59,865 nt of DNA from Bacteroidota bacterium (GTDB taxonomy: Bacteria; Bacteroidota; Bacteroidia; Bacteroidales; JAAUTT01): the NCBI GenBank assembly GCA_021779665.1, contig JAJYAG010000019.1, positions 1-59,865 on the forward strand, given 5' to 3'. Within the stretch, counting starts at the first letter, position 1. Each line of letters starts with the position of its first letter. Made by a program: the position numbers and the translations under genes. Shown piece after piece: positions 24,775 to 33,564 of the stretch. The notes beneath the pieces are model-generated. The model saw nothing but the letters and a program-made list of their open reading frames with translations. It did not search any database and was not told the origin of the DNA.

Positions 24775-25149
24775 ATGGCTAAGAACAATAATAAAATTGC
24801 TTTGATAATTGACGATGAACCCACCATTCATCTTTACTTAACTTTGGTTTTAAAGACAAAAAACGTTTCCGTTGTAGGTGCAGAAACACTGGAACAAGCC
24901 AAGCAGTTACTGGTTCAACAAAAGCCAGAATATATTTTTATCGACAACTATCTTCCGGACGGAATGGGGATTGAAAACATTCCCCAAATACGGGAGTTCA
25001 GTCCAAATTCCACCATAATTGCCATGACCTCCCTGTATAACACCCATTGGAAGAATATGGCATTAAACAATGGCGCAAACCATTTCCTCGAGAAGCCTTT
25101 TTCAATCCATCAAATTTATTCCTACATCGAACGTAGCCTAAATGCGTAA
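24775..25149 (+). CDS. Single-domain response regulator
   Basis: A 124-residue receiver domain without an output domain. The acidic pocket is D13-D14 (IIDDEP), the phosphorylation site is D57 (IFIDNYLPDG), and the switch residues are T85 (AMTSL) and K107 (EKPF). It is divergent from the histidine kinase gene and most likely takes its phosphate. Receiver-only proteins act by protein contact or as phosphate shuttles rather than by binding DNA. Confidence 0.92.
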   Translation: MAKNNNKIALIIDDEPTIHLYLTLVLKTKNVSVVGAETLEQAKQLLVQQKPEYIFIDNYLPDGMGIENIPQIREFSPNSTIIAMTSLYNTHWKNMALNNGANHFLEKPFSIHQIYSYIERSLNA

Positions 25150-25324
25150 AATATACCTCATATTGCCCCGGAAACGCCCCGGGAGTCATAGATATCCGGA
25201 ATGTAGGAATAAATGGTAAAAATAAAAGATAGAAATAATAAGGCATTCTGTTTTTCTGTTGTCTACGAGGTTGCTATGGCATACATTTAATAGCATTGAT
25301 AGTTCACAATATAAAATATACAAT

Positions 25325-25555
25325 ATGTTTTATCATGTAAAAGAACTTCATTTTAAAGCACGGGTATCGGAACCCGATCCGCGGTTTGCTACCCTTCTGT
25401 TGGATCAGTTTGGAGGCCCAAATGGCGAACTTAAAGATGTTATGCTAAGTAAACTCCGGACAAATGAAATAAAGAGCAAAACTCCTGTTGAAGGAGTTAT
25501 TAGCTGGTCGCAGTACGATAGTAAAAAAGAAAGACCGGTCAAGGCAAAGAGTTAG
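25325..25555 (+). pseudogene. Remnant of a manganese catalase gene
   Basis: The first 40 residues from the ATG at 25325 (MFYHVKELHFKARVSEPDP, then FATLLLDQFGGPNGEL) follow the start of manganese (non-haem) catalases closely. Full enzymes have about 230-300 residues with Glu and His metal ligands. Here only 76 residues remain, and the end (residues 45-76) resembles a catalase C-terminus, as if the middle were deleted. It cannot be an active catalase. It may still be transcribed with the genes around it. Confidence 0.6.
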
Positions 25556-25622
25556 TAATTTATATATAATCAAATGGGCGAGAGGATAATTATTCTGTCA
25601 CCCATTTTTACAATTAAACAAT

Positions 25623-26327
25623 ATGTTTCCTGAAACTATACACTATACCTTATCTGAAAAATTAAAGGATTTCACAAATGAATATCTTTCGCAACCCAAC
25701 CGCGCAGCAATAATTAGAAAGTACCGGGAAGATTTAGATCATATTTCGCCTGTTGAAGCTACAAGGATATTCAACTTTCTGGCCTTACGTAATGATTCAT
25801 TTGAGACTATTAAAATTAATATTGATAAGTTTACAAGTATTGTTTACAAGCCTCTGCGTAAAAATTGCCACCCAAAAAAACACTTTAATTTTTATGATAA
25901 ATTACATACTGAGAATGCTCAATTATTGAAAACAATAGAACAAAGCCGGCCTCTGGTTAAAAAATTCCTACACGCAAACAACCGCCAAAACTCCACTTTT
26001 ACAATTGAAATCTTTAACCTTCTGGATATTGTTAGAAAACAAACCCTCAGCAATAAAAAAGAAAAAAAAGCTTTAGTCCACTTACTTGAAAAAATATTAC
26101 CTTCCTATATGCATTATTTTAGAATAGAAAAGCTATTCTATGATGATTTGACCCAGTTGCTTATCGATTGTGAGCATTTACTCAGAACCAACCCTAAGGA
26201 CAATACCTTGTTAAACAGGCTTGTTGGTAGATTGTATTTTCGTATTCATCTGACAATCTATCGGGAAGAGTTGATACTTTTCCCCTTAGGGAAACAATTT
26301 ATCCATGAAAGAATTATCCAATTTTAG
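25623..26327 (+). CDS. Hypothetical helical protein, possibly degenerate hemerythrin-like
   Basis: A 234-residue all-helical soluble protein. Segments such as CHPKKHFNFYDKLHTEN, MHYFRIEKLF and REELILFPLG recall the H...HxxxE...H...ELLFP spacing of hemerythrin-like (HHE) domains, but several ligands are missing, so iron binding is doubtful. It lies 67 bases after the catalase remnant and inside the direct-repeat-bounded segment with the two-component pair, which could fit an oxidative or redox theme. Confidence 0.5.
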   Translation: MFPETIHYTLSEKLKDFTNEYLSQPNRAAIIRKYREDLDHISPVEATRIFNFLALRNDSFETIKINIDKFTSIVYKPLRKNCHPKKHFNFYDKLHTENAQLLKTIEQSRPLVKKFLHANNRQNSTFTIEIFNLLDIVRKQTLSNKKEKKALVHLLEKILPSYMHYFRIEKLFYDDLTQLLIDCEHLLRTNPKDNTLLNRLVGRLYFRIHLTIYREELILFPLGKQFIHERIIQF

Positions 26328-26355
26328 ATCCTTTGTCCATACATTTTGTTTTAAA

Positions 26356-26378
26356 ATTCCAAGTTTAGGAAAACGACG
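26356..26378 (+). repeat. 23-bp direct repeat, right copy
   Basis: Exact match to 21489-21511 in the same orientation. The flanking bases differ, so the repeat ends sharply on both sides. Confidence 0.8.
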
Positions 26379-26466
26379 GTTATATAAGACATTTTTATCA
26401 TTATTTGCTTCAGTTTCAGCTTTAGCAAGAGTTACGGAACCATAGTTTGACTTCTAAATAGCAGTG

Positions 26467-27807
26467 TTATATAGAAGCTTTGAATACTAATGTATAATCA
26501 ATGGATCCTGATTCAGGAGCAGAGATGATCAAGGTACGGTAATCCAAATATTTTATTAATACCTGGGATGAAAATTTAATTCCGTAATTGGAACGGAAGT
26601 AATTTTGAATAAAACCATCAATTAATGAAATATTTTTGGTCTTTAACATTTTTTGATCTTCCGAAAGAGTCCAACCATCTTCTGAATTATACCCCCAGTC
26701 TTCCAAGGTGCCATCTGCTGCTCGACACCTACTATTAGGAAACATGCGATAAGATCCATTTGGGTAAAATACGAATATATCATCCTTTTCACAACTTTGT
26801 ATAGTGTTCGTGTTATTTTCCCATACCTGCTCTAAACGCCAATTTCGACTAGACAATAATTCCTTTCTTCCAAGATCTTCCATTAATTTTAAAACGCCAT
26901 AGTTCGAAAAAGGATACGATTCACAAATATTATTTTTTCGCTTTCCACATAAATTGATAAAGTTAATTAAAGGAACACACCTAGGTCCACGGTCAGGTGG
27001 GAAGTTAAATTCGCATCCTTTACTTTTTAATACCGTATTGCCATTTTTGTCTAATTCATATATTGACTTAAAAGAGGTTCCATTTGATTGGTAGATATAT
27101 GGCTTAATACTGAGAGGCGACCGATTTCCTGCTAAAAAAACCATTCCGACATGATTTATCATATTATCATTATTAAAAAAGTATATAATATCTCCATTAT
27201 CAACTGAGTCGATGAGAAAATTACGGCCTTTATCCACATATCTAAGATTCTGATAGCCCGAATTCTTCATAAGCTTATTTAAATGGTTTGCATTAGCTAA
27301 TTCCGAGGCTGATAAATCACTGATTTTAAGGCCAGTCTTTTGTAACATGGTCACAACCATAGCTGAGCAATCTAGTCCAAATAATCGATTGTCGCATTCG
27401 CCATTTTTCTTCCTTTCGTTAATGGTATTATCCTTGTTAAATACATATGCCAGTCCTATCTGCTTCGGTTCTAAAATAGGATCTACTCCTTCTGGAATAA
27501 TCCATTCCTCAGACCTTGTTAATCTTGATCCTTCTTGGAATAATAAATTGATATATGATTTATAATTATTGCTTTCAGCAAATGATTTTTTATTAGGTCG
27601 CGATAAAAATTCATCTAAGGTTTCTCCATCAAAGAAAACTAAGTCTTCCGGTTTAATATTTATTTCGTCTAGAGAAGCAATAAGGGAATCATTTTCAAAC
27701 GTAAGTCCTTCATCCGATTCATAGATTTTCCCCGAAGGTGTAGTTTTTTCATGTTCACAGGCAATGGAGATACATATTAGAACGAATATAGGCAAAATGA
27801 GCTTCAT
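26467..27807 (-). CDS. NlpC/P60-like lipoprotein with lipocalin-like tail
   Basis: Exported protein of about 446 residues. The start at 27807 was preferred to 27837 because it places the signal peptide MKLILPIFVLICISIAC at the very N-terminus. The middle part has the NlpC/P60 catalytic Cys in GLDCSAMVV and the His in NHVGMVF, with GDIIYFF between them, so it probably cuts cell-wall peptides. The last 130 residues (WRLEQVWENN..., FYPNGSYRMF) look like a small beta-barrel of the lipocalin-like type. It stands alone, divergent from the recombinase. Confidence 0.72.
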   Translation of the reverse strand: MKLILPIFVLICISIACEHEKTTPSGKIYESDEGLTFENDSLIASLDEINIKPEDLVFFDGETLDEFLSRPNKKSFAESNNYKSYINLLFQEGSRLTRSEEWIIPEGVDPILEPKQIGLAYVFNKDNTINERKKNGECDNRLFGLDCSAMVVTMLQKTGLKISDLSASELANANHLNKLMKNSGYQNLRYVDKGRNFLIDSVDNGDIIYFFNNDNMINHVGMVFLAGNRSPLSIKPYIYQSNGTSFKSIYELDKNGNTVLKSKGCEFNFPPDRGPRCVPLINFINLCGKRKNNICESYPFSNYGVLKLMEDLGRKELLSSRNWRLEQVWENNTNTIQSCEKDDIFVFYPNGSYRMFPNSRCRAADGTLEDWGYNSEDGWTLSEDQKMLKTKNISLIDGFIQNYFRSNYGIKFSSQVLIKYLDYRTLIISAPESGSIDYTLVFKASI

Positions 27808-27837
27808 GTTTGATTTGACAAAGCAAGAGGTTTTCAT

Positions 27838-28109
27838 AGTAAAGAATATAGATTGTAGTTAATTCTAAACAATCTATGAATATAAAATGTTGATAACTTT
27901 AATCGTATCTCGAAACTCCGGTTATGAGTTTGTAAAAACGAACGTTTTTCCGAAACCATCACTTTGATAATTTTAGTGCGGCAAAATAACCCTAAAAATT
28001 GCTGCAACCATGCAGCTTTTGATTGTTATCTTCGAAAGTTCGATAAACTGTTTTGAATATTCATAGTTTGGTTTACCTTTATAAAGGGATTTAAACGGAC
28101 CTTTGAACT
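27838..28109. promoter_or_regulatory. Upstream region of the serine recombinase, possible res site
   Basis: Contains AAAAACG-AA-CGTTTTT at 27934-27949 and several TTCGA/GAAAC-type half-sites (27908, 27952, 28032-28045). Resolvases usually act on sites directly upstream of their gene, so this is the expected position. The subsites cannot be defined by eye. Confidence 0.4.
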
Positions 28110-28679
28110 ATGATTTTTGGATACGCCAGGGTAAGCACCCGGGAACAGAACCTGGACATGCAAATCGATGCCCTGAAAAAGTATGGCTGCGAAAAGATTT
28201 ACCAGGAGAAAGCCTCCGGTACAAAAACAAAACGTGAGGAGCTTGACAAGCTCCTGGAGCAGCTCCGCTCTGGCGACATCCTGATTGTGTATTCACTAGA
28301 CCGGCTCGGGAGGACTGTCTTACAGCTGATCAACCTGATTACAGTATTTAAGGAAAAAGGGATCCAGTTCAAAAGCATTACTGAAGGTGCTTTTGACACA
28401 ACTTCGCCAATGGGTGAGGCGATATTCCAGATTATTGCCGTGCTAAAGTCTGTAGAGGTTAACGTATTGAAGGAACGTACACGATCGGGGCTTGATGCTG
28501 CCCGGGCAAGAGGACGCTTAGGTGGCCGGCCGGTTGGATCTTATGATAAGGTAAAAGCGGCTGCTGCGGCTACACTTTATCAGAAGGAAGCACCCATCAG
28601 TCAGATTTGTGGTACTCTGAAAATAAGCAGGTCTACTTTGTATGATTATTTAAGAAAAGAAGGAGTGGAATATAAATGA
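28110..28679 (+). CDS. Serine recombinase (resolvase/invertase, small type)
   Basis: A 189-residue recombinase. The catalytic serine lies in YARVSTREQ (residues 5-13). SLDRLGR near residue 70 is the second family motif, and the C-terminus (residues 140-185, ISQICGTLKISRSTLYDYL) is the Hin-type helix-turn-helix. Such enzymes resolve plasmid multimers or transposition intermediates, or invert DNA. No transposase or terminal inverted repeats are seen nearby, so multimer resolution for the plasmid is the simplest role. Confidence 0.93.
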   Translation: MIFGYARVSTREQNLDMQIDALKKYGCEKIYQEKASGTKTKREELDKLLEQLRSGDILIVYSLDRLGRTVLQLINLITVFKEKGIQFKSITEGAFDTTSPMGEAIFQIIAVLKSVEVNVLKERTRSGLDAARARGRLGGRPVGSYDKVKAAAAATLYQKEAPISQICGTLKISRSTLYDYLRKEGVEYK

Positions 28680-28725
28680 ATTGTATTCACATTTGATAAA
28701 TTATAAGTCATTGCACTTTATTTTT

Positions 28726-28746
28726 CATGACATTTGTCATGTTTTT
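28726..28746 (+). terminator. Terminator after the recombinase
   Basis: CATGACA-TT-TGTCATG followed directly by a T-run, 47 bases past the recombinase stop. Confidence 0.75.
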
Positions 28747-28762
28747 AGTCCTATTCTGAAAT

Positions 28763-28770
28763 TATCTTTG
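28763..28770 (+). promoter_or_regulatory. Bacteroidota -7 promoter box (TATCTTTG)
   Basis: It fits TAnnTTTG and lies 28 bases before the ATG of the 48-residue gene, directly after a terminator, which is a sensible promoter position. Confidence 0.55.
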
Positions 28771-28797
28771 TAAAAACATCGTATCAAACGATTGGAT

Positions 28798-28944
28798 ATG
28801 AAAAAGATTGATAAGAAATCTTTAATAATCGAAAAAGCAAGGCAGATCATTGAAGATAAAAAGAGAATTCAGGATCATATTGCCTCGGGAAAAGATATTT
28901 CTGAGCTGAAAAACTATGGGATTAAGTTCGCCCAGCCCTTATAA
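28798..28944 (+). CDS. Small protein of an overlapping two-gene unit (48 residues)
   Basis: The frame starts at 28798 (MKKIDKKSLIIEKARQI...) and ends IKFAQPL. It is charged and helical, with its own promoter box. It overlaps the next gene by 29 bases in another frame, which suggests coupled translation. In Bacteroidota, similar short proteins with an IKF(A)xP end are found before DUF6169-like genes (from memory). A toxin-antitoxin-like arrangement is possible but unproven. Confidence 0.6.
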   Translation: MKKIDKKSLIIEKARQIIEDKKRIQDHIASGKDISELKNYGIKFAQPL

Positions 28945-29395
28945 TTACTCCCTTTGCCACGGTATTTATCAATTTGAAACTTCTCAAAACACTACTTATG
29001 TGGTGAACTTTGTGTTTAGGAATGGATATTTCCCGGAAAATGAATTTTTAGAAGATAACGTTTATCTAATAAGTTTTCACACTTCTTCTAGGTCACGGAA
29101 ATTTGATCAGCGCATTGAGCTTACGCTTGTTAATATAATCACAGAATTTTTCAGTAGAAATCCAGAAAGTGGGCTGATATTTCTGTGTGATATATCTAAT
29201 AATCTTCAAAGACCAAGGAAAATAACATTCAATAAATGGTTTAAAAAACATAATACATGGTTTGAGAAGCACGATTTTAAAATCCCCGGGGGAGACCACG
29301 AATATCTGGCATCCTTAATTGTTCACCAAGAAAACCCATACAAGAGGATTATGCTTAAAGAATGTAATAAATTCGTTTCCGAAGTATCAAAATAA
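28916..29395 (+). CDS. DUF6169-like protein
   Basis: A 159-residue soluble alpha/beta protein. The pattern YNYSLCHGIYQFET..., YVVNFVF and FLEDNVYLISFH fits what I recall of the DUF6169 family; the activity of that family is not known. The start chosen overlaps the 48-residue gene by 29 bases. The pair is isolated between a terminator and a convergent gene, so it forms a unit by itself. Confidence 0.6.
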   Translation: MGLSSPSPYNYSLCHGIYQFETSQNTTYVVNFVFRNGYFPENEFLEDNVYLISFHTSSRSRKFDQRIELTLVNIITEFFSRNPESGLIFLCDISNNLQRPRKITFNKWFKKHNTWFEKHDFKIPGGDHEYLASLIVHQENPYKRIMLKECNKFVSEVSK

Positions 29396-29537
29396 AGGGC
29401 TGAAGGTTTAGAATAAAATTTCTCCCTTTTCCACCATATGACTTGATGTTATTTAGTATCATCAAATAAAAGTGAAATAAATTTGAATGTAGAATAGATT
29501 TCTCCCTCACTTTCTCACAAAACCCAGATTTCCAAGG

Positions 29538-30167
29538 TTAATCTTTAATACATCGAATTGGATATCCATTTAATTCCTCATTATACGCTTTGATAGGTAT
29601 TATACCCAGGTTATACCCTAGGCCCCACAATTTACTTCTACTGTAGTTATCGCTAGAGGTCCACCAAACAGTGGCTGTTTTTAAAAACTCTCCATGCCAT
29701 ACTCGTTTGCTGCCAGGTTCAAATGAAAAGCCTTTTTCAGAAAGAATTATAGGAATAGCTGTATCATAGCGTAGAGTATCCAATCCTAAATTCTTTCTTA
29801 ATTGAATCCAATCATCATTGGTTGGAACATGCCACCCGATTGGGCAGACATTGCGATTATCAGAGGCTACATACCAAGTATATAATCTTCCATTCTTAAT
29901 AACAAGGTTTTCATTACCATCATAAGCCCATTCATATTTTGGAGAATCTTCTTTAAAAATATTGATTGTATCAGATTTTGTTTCAATTCTTTCCCCATTA
30001 CAATAATGAGTAACTCTTAGATTCTCATTCATCCATTCTTGCGATCCAATAGATATGGTGGCATATGAATTACCATCAACATCCTTCACGTTTTGGGCAT
30101 TTAGAAAGTGGCCTAAGAGAAGTAAAATTCCTAAAATGCTTATTGATAATCTAAAATTGTTTTTCAT
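29538..30167 (-). CDS. Exported FISUMP-domain protein
   Basis: A 209-residue exported protein with a signal peptide (ILGILLLLGHFLNAQ). The remainder is one FISUMP domain: DVDGNSYATISIGSQEWM near 33, NLRVTHYCNGERI, RLYTWYVASDN and CPIGWHVPTNDDW near 127-139, ending in GYPIRCIKD. These signatures are typical of Fibrobacteres and Bacteroidota surface proteins of unknown function. It stands alone. Confidence 0.85.
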   Translation of the reverse strand: MKNNFRLSISILGILLLLGHFLNAQNVKDVDGNSYATISIGSQEWMNENLRVTHYCNGERIETKSDTINIFKEDSPKYEWAYDGNENLVIKNGRLYTWYVASDNRNVCPIGWHVPTNDDWIQLRKNLGLDTLRYDTAIPIILSEKGFSFEPGSKRVWHGEFLKTATVWWTSSDNYSRSKLWGLGYNLGIIPIKAYNEELNGYPIRCIKD

Positions 30168-30269
30168 TATCCGGATTTTTAATCTTTAACGTACTTGATA
30201 TTTATAAAGTTTCAATCCAAAATTTAAGAAGGTCGTCCCAGTCTTTTGGAACGTCCTCCTCATTAATCT

Positions 30270-30485
30270 TTATGCAACTGTTTCTGATAATTCTTTACCA
30301 GGTTTAAATTTAACAGCTTTTTTTGCAGCAATTTTAATTTCCTTTCCTGTCTGTGGGTTACGTCCGTTACGGGCCGACCTTTGTAAAACTGAAAATGATC
30401 CAAAGCCGATAAGCTGAACTGTTTCTCCTTTCTTTAAAGAAGCTCCAATAGCTTTGGTAACAGCATCCAAGGCTGCGCCGGAATA
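30270..30485 (-). pseudogene. Truncated HU DNA-binding protein gene
   Basis: The C-terminal 70 residues of an HU protein are present, from [11 protein letters not shown] to [12 protein letters not shown], including the DNA-arm region [12 protein letters not shown]. The first 20 or so residues of a normal 90-residue HU are missing. Reading back, the frame runs into unrelated sequence (YSNIGYS) and then a stop, with no start codon. A TTG at 30470 could start a 66-residue product lacking the first helix. It looks like a recombination boundary. Confidence 0.7.
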
Positions 30486-30697
30486 ACCAATATTTGAATA
30501 TTTCCTACCGGTTTATACTTTTGGTGTGTGTGGATTAAGGTCATGAATTCTCCCAAATTCCCTTACCACAATGTCTGACTACTTAACAATTTAAAGCAAA
30601 ACGACCTTTCACTCCAAAATCAAGAATATATCTCCCTGATTTTCAATTATAGGCTATGTTCAATAATTAACTATATGTTAAATAGGGCTGGGAGAAT

Positions 30698-30740
30698 AAA
30701 GCAAAGCGGCCAATCAGTTTTTAGCTAATTGACCGCTCTG
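30698..30740 (-). terminator. Terminator of the ubiquitin-like operon
   Basis: AGCGGCCAATCAG (30705-30717) and CTAATTGACCGCT (30725-30737) pair fully in minus-strand RNA, with two G-U pairs, and are followed there by a T-rich stretch. The hairpin lies about 45 bases after the DUF6527-like stop. Another hairpin-like GGGAGTTCC...CTTCCCG lies at 30740-30761. Confidence 0.65.
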
Positions 30741-30781
30741 GGAGTTCCGGGACTGCTTCCCGAACAGGTGCAAAAATATTA

Positions 30782-31132
30782 TTACAACTTATTTCTTTTC
30801 CTTCTTACTAGGGATTTCCCGTTGTTATTATTCTCCCTTGTTTCTTCAATTTCCCAGCCCTTCCAGCGCTTTGCAATCCGAATCTTATTTCGAGTTATGA
30901 AGTAATGAGATTTACAATCAAAAGACCAATTGCCAATAGATGGTGAAAGCGATACAGTCTTCCCGTCAAAAATAAGTTCCCAATCAGTTGGGGAAAGAGG
31001 TGTCACCACTTCATTCCCACAACCGCATAGGCATTTGTGAACGGCCGTACAATATTCAATTGAGATGTACAGTGTTCCTTCTTCCAACATTTCGGGAATA
31101 TAATCAACAAATTTATGTTGTATAGTCTTCAT
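30782..31132 (-). CDS. DUF6527-like zinc-binding protein of the Ubl operon
   Basis: A 116-residue protein. Cysteines C34, C36 and C38 in HKCLCGCGN together with C73 and H76 form a likely zinc site of treble-clef type; the C-terminus is basic. The pattern [17 protein letters not shown] fits DUF6527, which accompanies multi-ubiquitin and ThiF genes. It overlaps the E1-like gene by 20 bases and is the last gene of the operon. A role as adaptor or ligase-like partner is inferred from treble-clef proteins in comparable operons. Confidence 0.75.
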   Translation of the reverse strand: MKTIQHKFVDYIPEMLEEGTLYISIEYCTAVHKCLCGCGNEVVTPLSPTDWELIFDGKTVSLSPSIGNWSFDCKSHYFITRNKIRIAKRWKGWEIEETRENNNNGKSLVRRKRNKL

Positions 31133-32288
31133 GAATTAATTGTCCAGTGTTTATTACAAAAGTTGAATTGTGCTCTTCTTTCAAATCCTGGTAAAAACCA
31201 CATAGCTTCTTCCATTTGATCACAGCTAGAAGAGCGTTTAAGGCGTTAAGATCTGCGATTTGGATATTTGTAGCATATTCATTGTCATCGGTCTCAGCAG
31301 CTCCAATCCTATATGGAATATGGTCATGCTTATTGGAGGTTCCAACAGTAACCCTTATAGACCCGACAAGGTTTTCTTCTGCAATATTTACTCCGAGTCC
31401 GACATCAATAAAGGTTATGCCAAATTCCTTAAGCTTTGAAATGATCATACCCCTTGCACGATTACTATCAATACAAATGAAAACAAACGAAAGCCCCTTC
31501 AATAGATCGATGTTTGCTTCCAAAACCTTTTCGGGAACTGGTATTATTCCTCGTCGTATCTTTGAATAGATTGCTGCATAATAGTCAACTTTCTTTAATC
31601 GTTTGTTTAACGTGTCAACCGATGCGGCTCCGGGTGAACGAAATGCATTATGCTGCAAAAATTCATCCCCATCAAAAAGTAGAATCTCATCAACAGGTGT
31701 TTTTGCAACTAGGTCTAACACGTAAGAACCCGTTCCACCTAAACCAATAATACCTATCCTCTGGCCTTTAAACTTCTCATTTAACCGATTGATATTAGCA
31801 CGGCTTGAATTTGAATCCGTATATAGAAAAACAGACTCGTCTTCACTGCACTCAAGCACTTTGTACGTTTGGGCGGTTACAGTTCTATCAATCGATTTTG
31901 CTGGTGCAGTAATGATGTCTGCGTAGCGTTTAACCTTATGATGGTAGTTATCATAACCATTGGGTGGCTTATTAGAAAACATGTGGTTTATTATAACCCC
32001 TTCCGATATCTGCTGATTAGGACTTGAATGTTGAATAGCGGTAATGATGCTCCCATCTTTATTGCAAGGATGATCTCCCATAAAACCCATTACATGGGTA
32101 TCGGGGCGCATTGTGACCTCATTATTCAACGCAAGGGTAGTTATAAGTTTACCGTACTTGATTTCCTGACTATTGTTTACATAAGGTATATGGTGGACTA
32201 TCAGATGCCCACCCTTTACCTCTATTTCAAAGCCCTCATCTATGAGTTGCTTTAAATCATGACTACGACTTATCTGTGCAAGTAACAT
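31113..32288 (-). CDS. E2-E1 fusion: ThiF-type activating enzyme with DUF6791-like N-terminus
   Basis: A 391-residue protein. Residues 175-360 are an E1/ThiF adenylation domain with the nucleotide loop GLGGTG at 182-187 and LLFDGDEF at 203-210. Residues 1-160 look like an E2-like domain, with C75 in [10 protein letters not shown] as the candidate transfer cysteine. It would activate the C-terminus of the Ubl encoded just upstream and pass it to C75. It overlaps its neighbours by 26 and 20 bases, so the operon is tightly coupled. The family was described from comparative genomics; the substrate is unknown. Confidence 0.85.
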   Translation of the reverse strand: MLLAQISRSHDLKQLIDEGFEIEVKGGHLIVHHIPYVNNSQEIKYGKLITTLALNNEVTMRPDTHVMGFMGDHPCNKDGSIITAIQHSSPNQQISEGVIINHMFSNKPPNGYDNYHHKVKRYADIITAPAKSIDRTVTAQTYKVLECSEDESVFLYTDSNSSRANINRLNEKFKGQRIGIIGLGGTGSYVLDLVAKTPVDEILLFDGDEFLQHNAFRSPGAASVDTLNKRLKKVDYYAAIYSKIRRGIIPVPEKVLEANIDLLKGLSFVFICIDSNRARGMIISKLKEFGITFIDVGLGVNIAEENLVGSIRVTVGTSNKHDHIPYRIGAAETDDNEYATNIQIADLNALNALLAVIKWKKLCGFYQDLKEEHNSTFVINTGQLIHEDYTT

Positions 32289-32784
32289 TGAAAATCATTT
32301 TATCTTTTACAAAAACTTTATCTTCTTTTACCATTGAACCTTCAGGATTCTCATGCGGCCCTCTATCGTAGGTGACAGTATAAACTCTGTTCGGGCTGGG
32401 GTCATAACTTTCAAAAGCCAGTACAATGAGCTGTTCAAAGGAAATAATTCTTTCAGTCCAAAGTCTGGGCCTTCCATTCACTATAAGCATAACCTTGCGA
32501 TCCTTGTCTTTGGAATAGAAGTGCTCAATTTCAGGACGGGCAAGATTTACTTGCTTTTCATCAGGAATTGGTTCATCTTCCCAAGGTTTTTTTACTGCGA
32601 GAAAAATCTCGTCTTCTTTAGGAATGACTCCAAGTTTTCTTACTTCAGCACCAGTAATGTATTGCTGGTGCCATTCGTACTTCTTACCGTTGATCGTAAG
32701 GTTTAGAACACGCCCTGCGTGTTCTTGAACAGGATGCTTGTCCTTTTCGTTCGTCATTGTGTTTAAAATTTTATAGTTTAACAT
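32263..32784 (-). CDS. Multi-ubiquitin-like protein with two beta-grasp domains
   Basis: A 173-residue protein (possibly starting at Met10). Two similar beta-grasp units follow each other: residues 27-95 (LNLTINGKKYEW..., ITGAEVRKLG) and 98-173 (VMLIVNGRPRLWTE..., ISFEQLIVLAF, with YTVTYDRGP). This is the multi_ubiq pattern. The C-terminus is TCTDKS and not the di-glycine of eukaryotic ubiquitin, so activation may need trimming or use another end. It is the first gene of the three-gene operon and is divergent from the sigma-factor operon. Confidence 0.83.
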   Translation of the reverse strand: MLNYKILNTMTNEKDKHPVQEHAGRVLNLTINGKKYEWHQQYITGAEVRKLGVIPKEDEIFLAVKKPWEDEPIPDEKQVNLARPEIEHFYSKDKDRKVMLIVNGRPRLWTERIISFEQLIVLAFESYDPSPNRVYTVTYDRGPHENPEGSMVKEDKVFVKDKMIFNVTCTDKS

Positions 32785-32806
32785 ATTTATTGATGCTGTA
32801 CTTAAT

Positions 32807-32814
32807 TATCTTTG
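32807..32814 (+). promoter_or_regulatory. -7 promoter box (TATCTTTG) for the sigma/ImmA operon
   Basis: A TAnnTTTG match in the 105-bp divergent spacer, 75 bases before the sigma-factor start. No equally clear box is visible for the Ubl operon in the other direction, which would fit use of a different sigma factor there. Confidence 0.5.
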
Positions 32815-32889
32815 TACAAGCCTTCATAAATATTACTTCAAATCGTTACTAACGGTTTTGGGTAGTCAATGTAGTAGATCAAGTTACTA

Positions 32890-33564
32890 ATGAGCAATAT
32901 CTCGGATTTACATAGCGATACAACTGAGAATCTTCTGGAATACATCCAATGGAAGGATGATCCTGAATATGCCGAAATAGCTAAAGAAGCATTTCGGGCT
33001 TTTACGTTTCGTTTTCAACTAGATCTTCAAAAGAAACTTATTCCTATCTGTAGAAACTGGGGCTATGATGAACAAATAGCGAGTGAAATTGCATATGGCA
33101 CCTTTGAACGAATATGGAAATACCCAAAATTTGATATTGCAAAGGCAAAATACAAAGAGTATAACAAAGCTGTAAGTTTCTATTTGTATCGTGTTGCAAA
33201 TCACTTATTGGCTGATTATAAAAAAATGGAGGACGATGATTATCCATTTACAGGAGACGAAGAAATTGTCAGAGAATTTCCAGATGTTGAGAATATGGAA
33301 ATGGGAAAGGAGAGAAAATCGATTTTATTAGAAAGGTTTGCACATATTCAAAACGCTTTAAATCGACTTACGCCTAAGCACAAGATCATCTATCTTACAT
33401 ACAAACAATATGAATCTGAAATTAAAGATGGATTTAAGCTGCCAAGAAAATTGCTGAAAAAGTTAAGAACAGAGCTTGACTTAACGCAAAACAGTATTCG
33501 TGTTTACAAAAAAGAAGTGTTTGAGGAAGTAGATAAATATTTAAAAACTTATGGCTCAAAATAA
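32890..33564 (+). CDS. ECF-like sigma factor
   Basis: A 224-residue sigma-70 family protein. Region 2 is visible around residues 60-120 (YKEYNKAVSFYLYRVANHLLADYKK), and region 4 lies at residues 155-215 (LTPKHKIIYLTYKQYES..., LTQNSIRVYKKEVFEEVDKY). Regions 1.1 and 3 are lacking. It heads a plus-strand operon divergent from the Ubl operon and overlaps the next gene by 14 bases. The obvious hypothesis is that it switches on the Ubl operon or its own operon under stress. Confidence 0.82.
   Translation: MSNISDLHSDTTENLLEYIQWKDDPEYAEIAKEAFRAFTFRFQLDLQKKLIPICRNWGYDEQIASEIAYGTFERIWKYPKFDIAKAKYKEYNKAVSFYLYRVANHLLADYKKMEDDDYPFTGDEEIVREFPDVENMEMGKERKSILLERFAHIQNALNRLTPKHKIIYLTYKQYESEIKDGFKLPRKLLKKLRTELDLTQNSIRVYKKEVFEEVDKYLKTYGSK

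Noticed and set aside
27838-28746. A Tn3-type transposon around the serine recombinase
   Set aside because: No transposase gene and no terminal inverted repeats were found near it.
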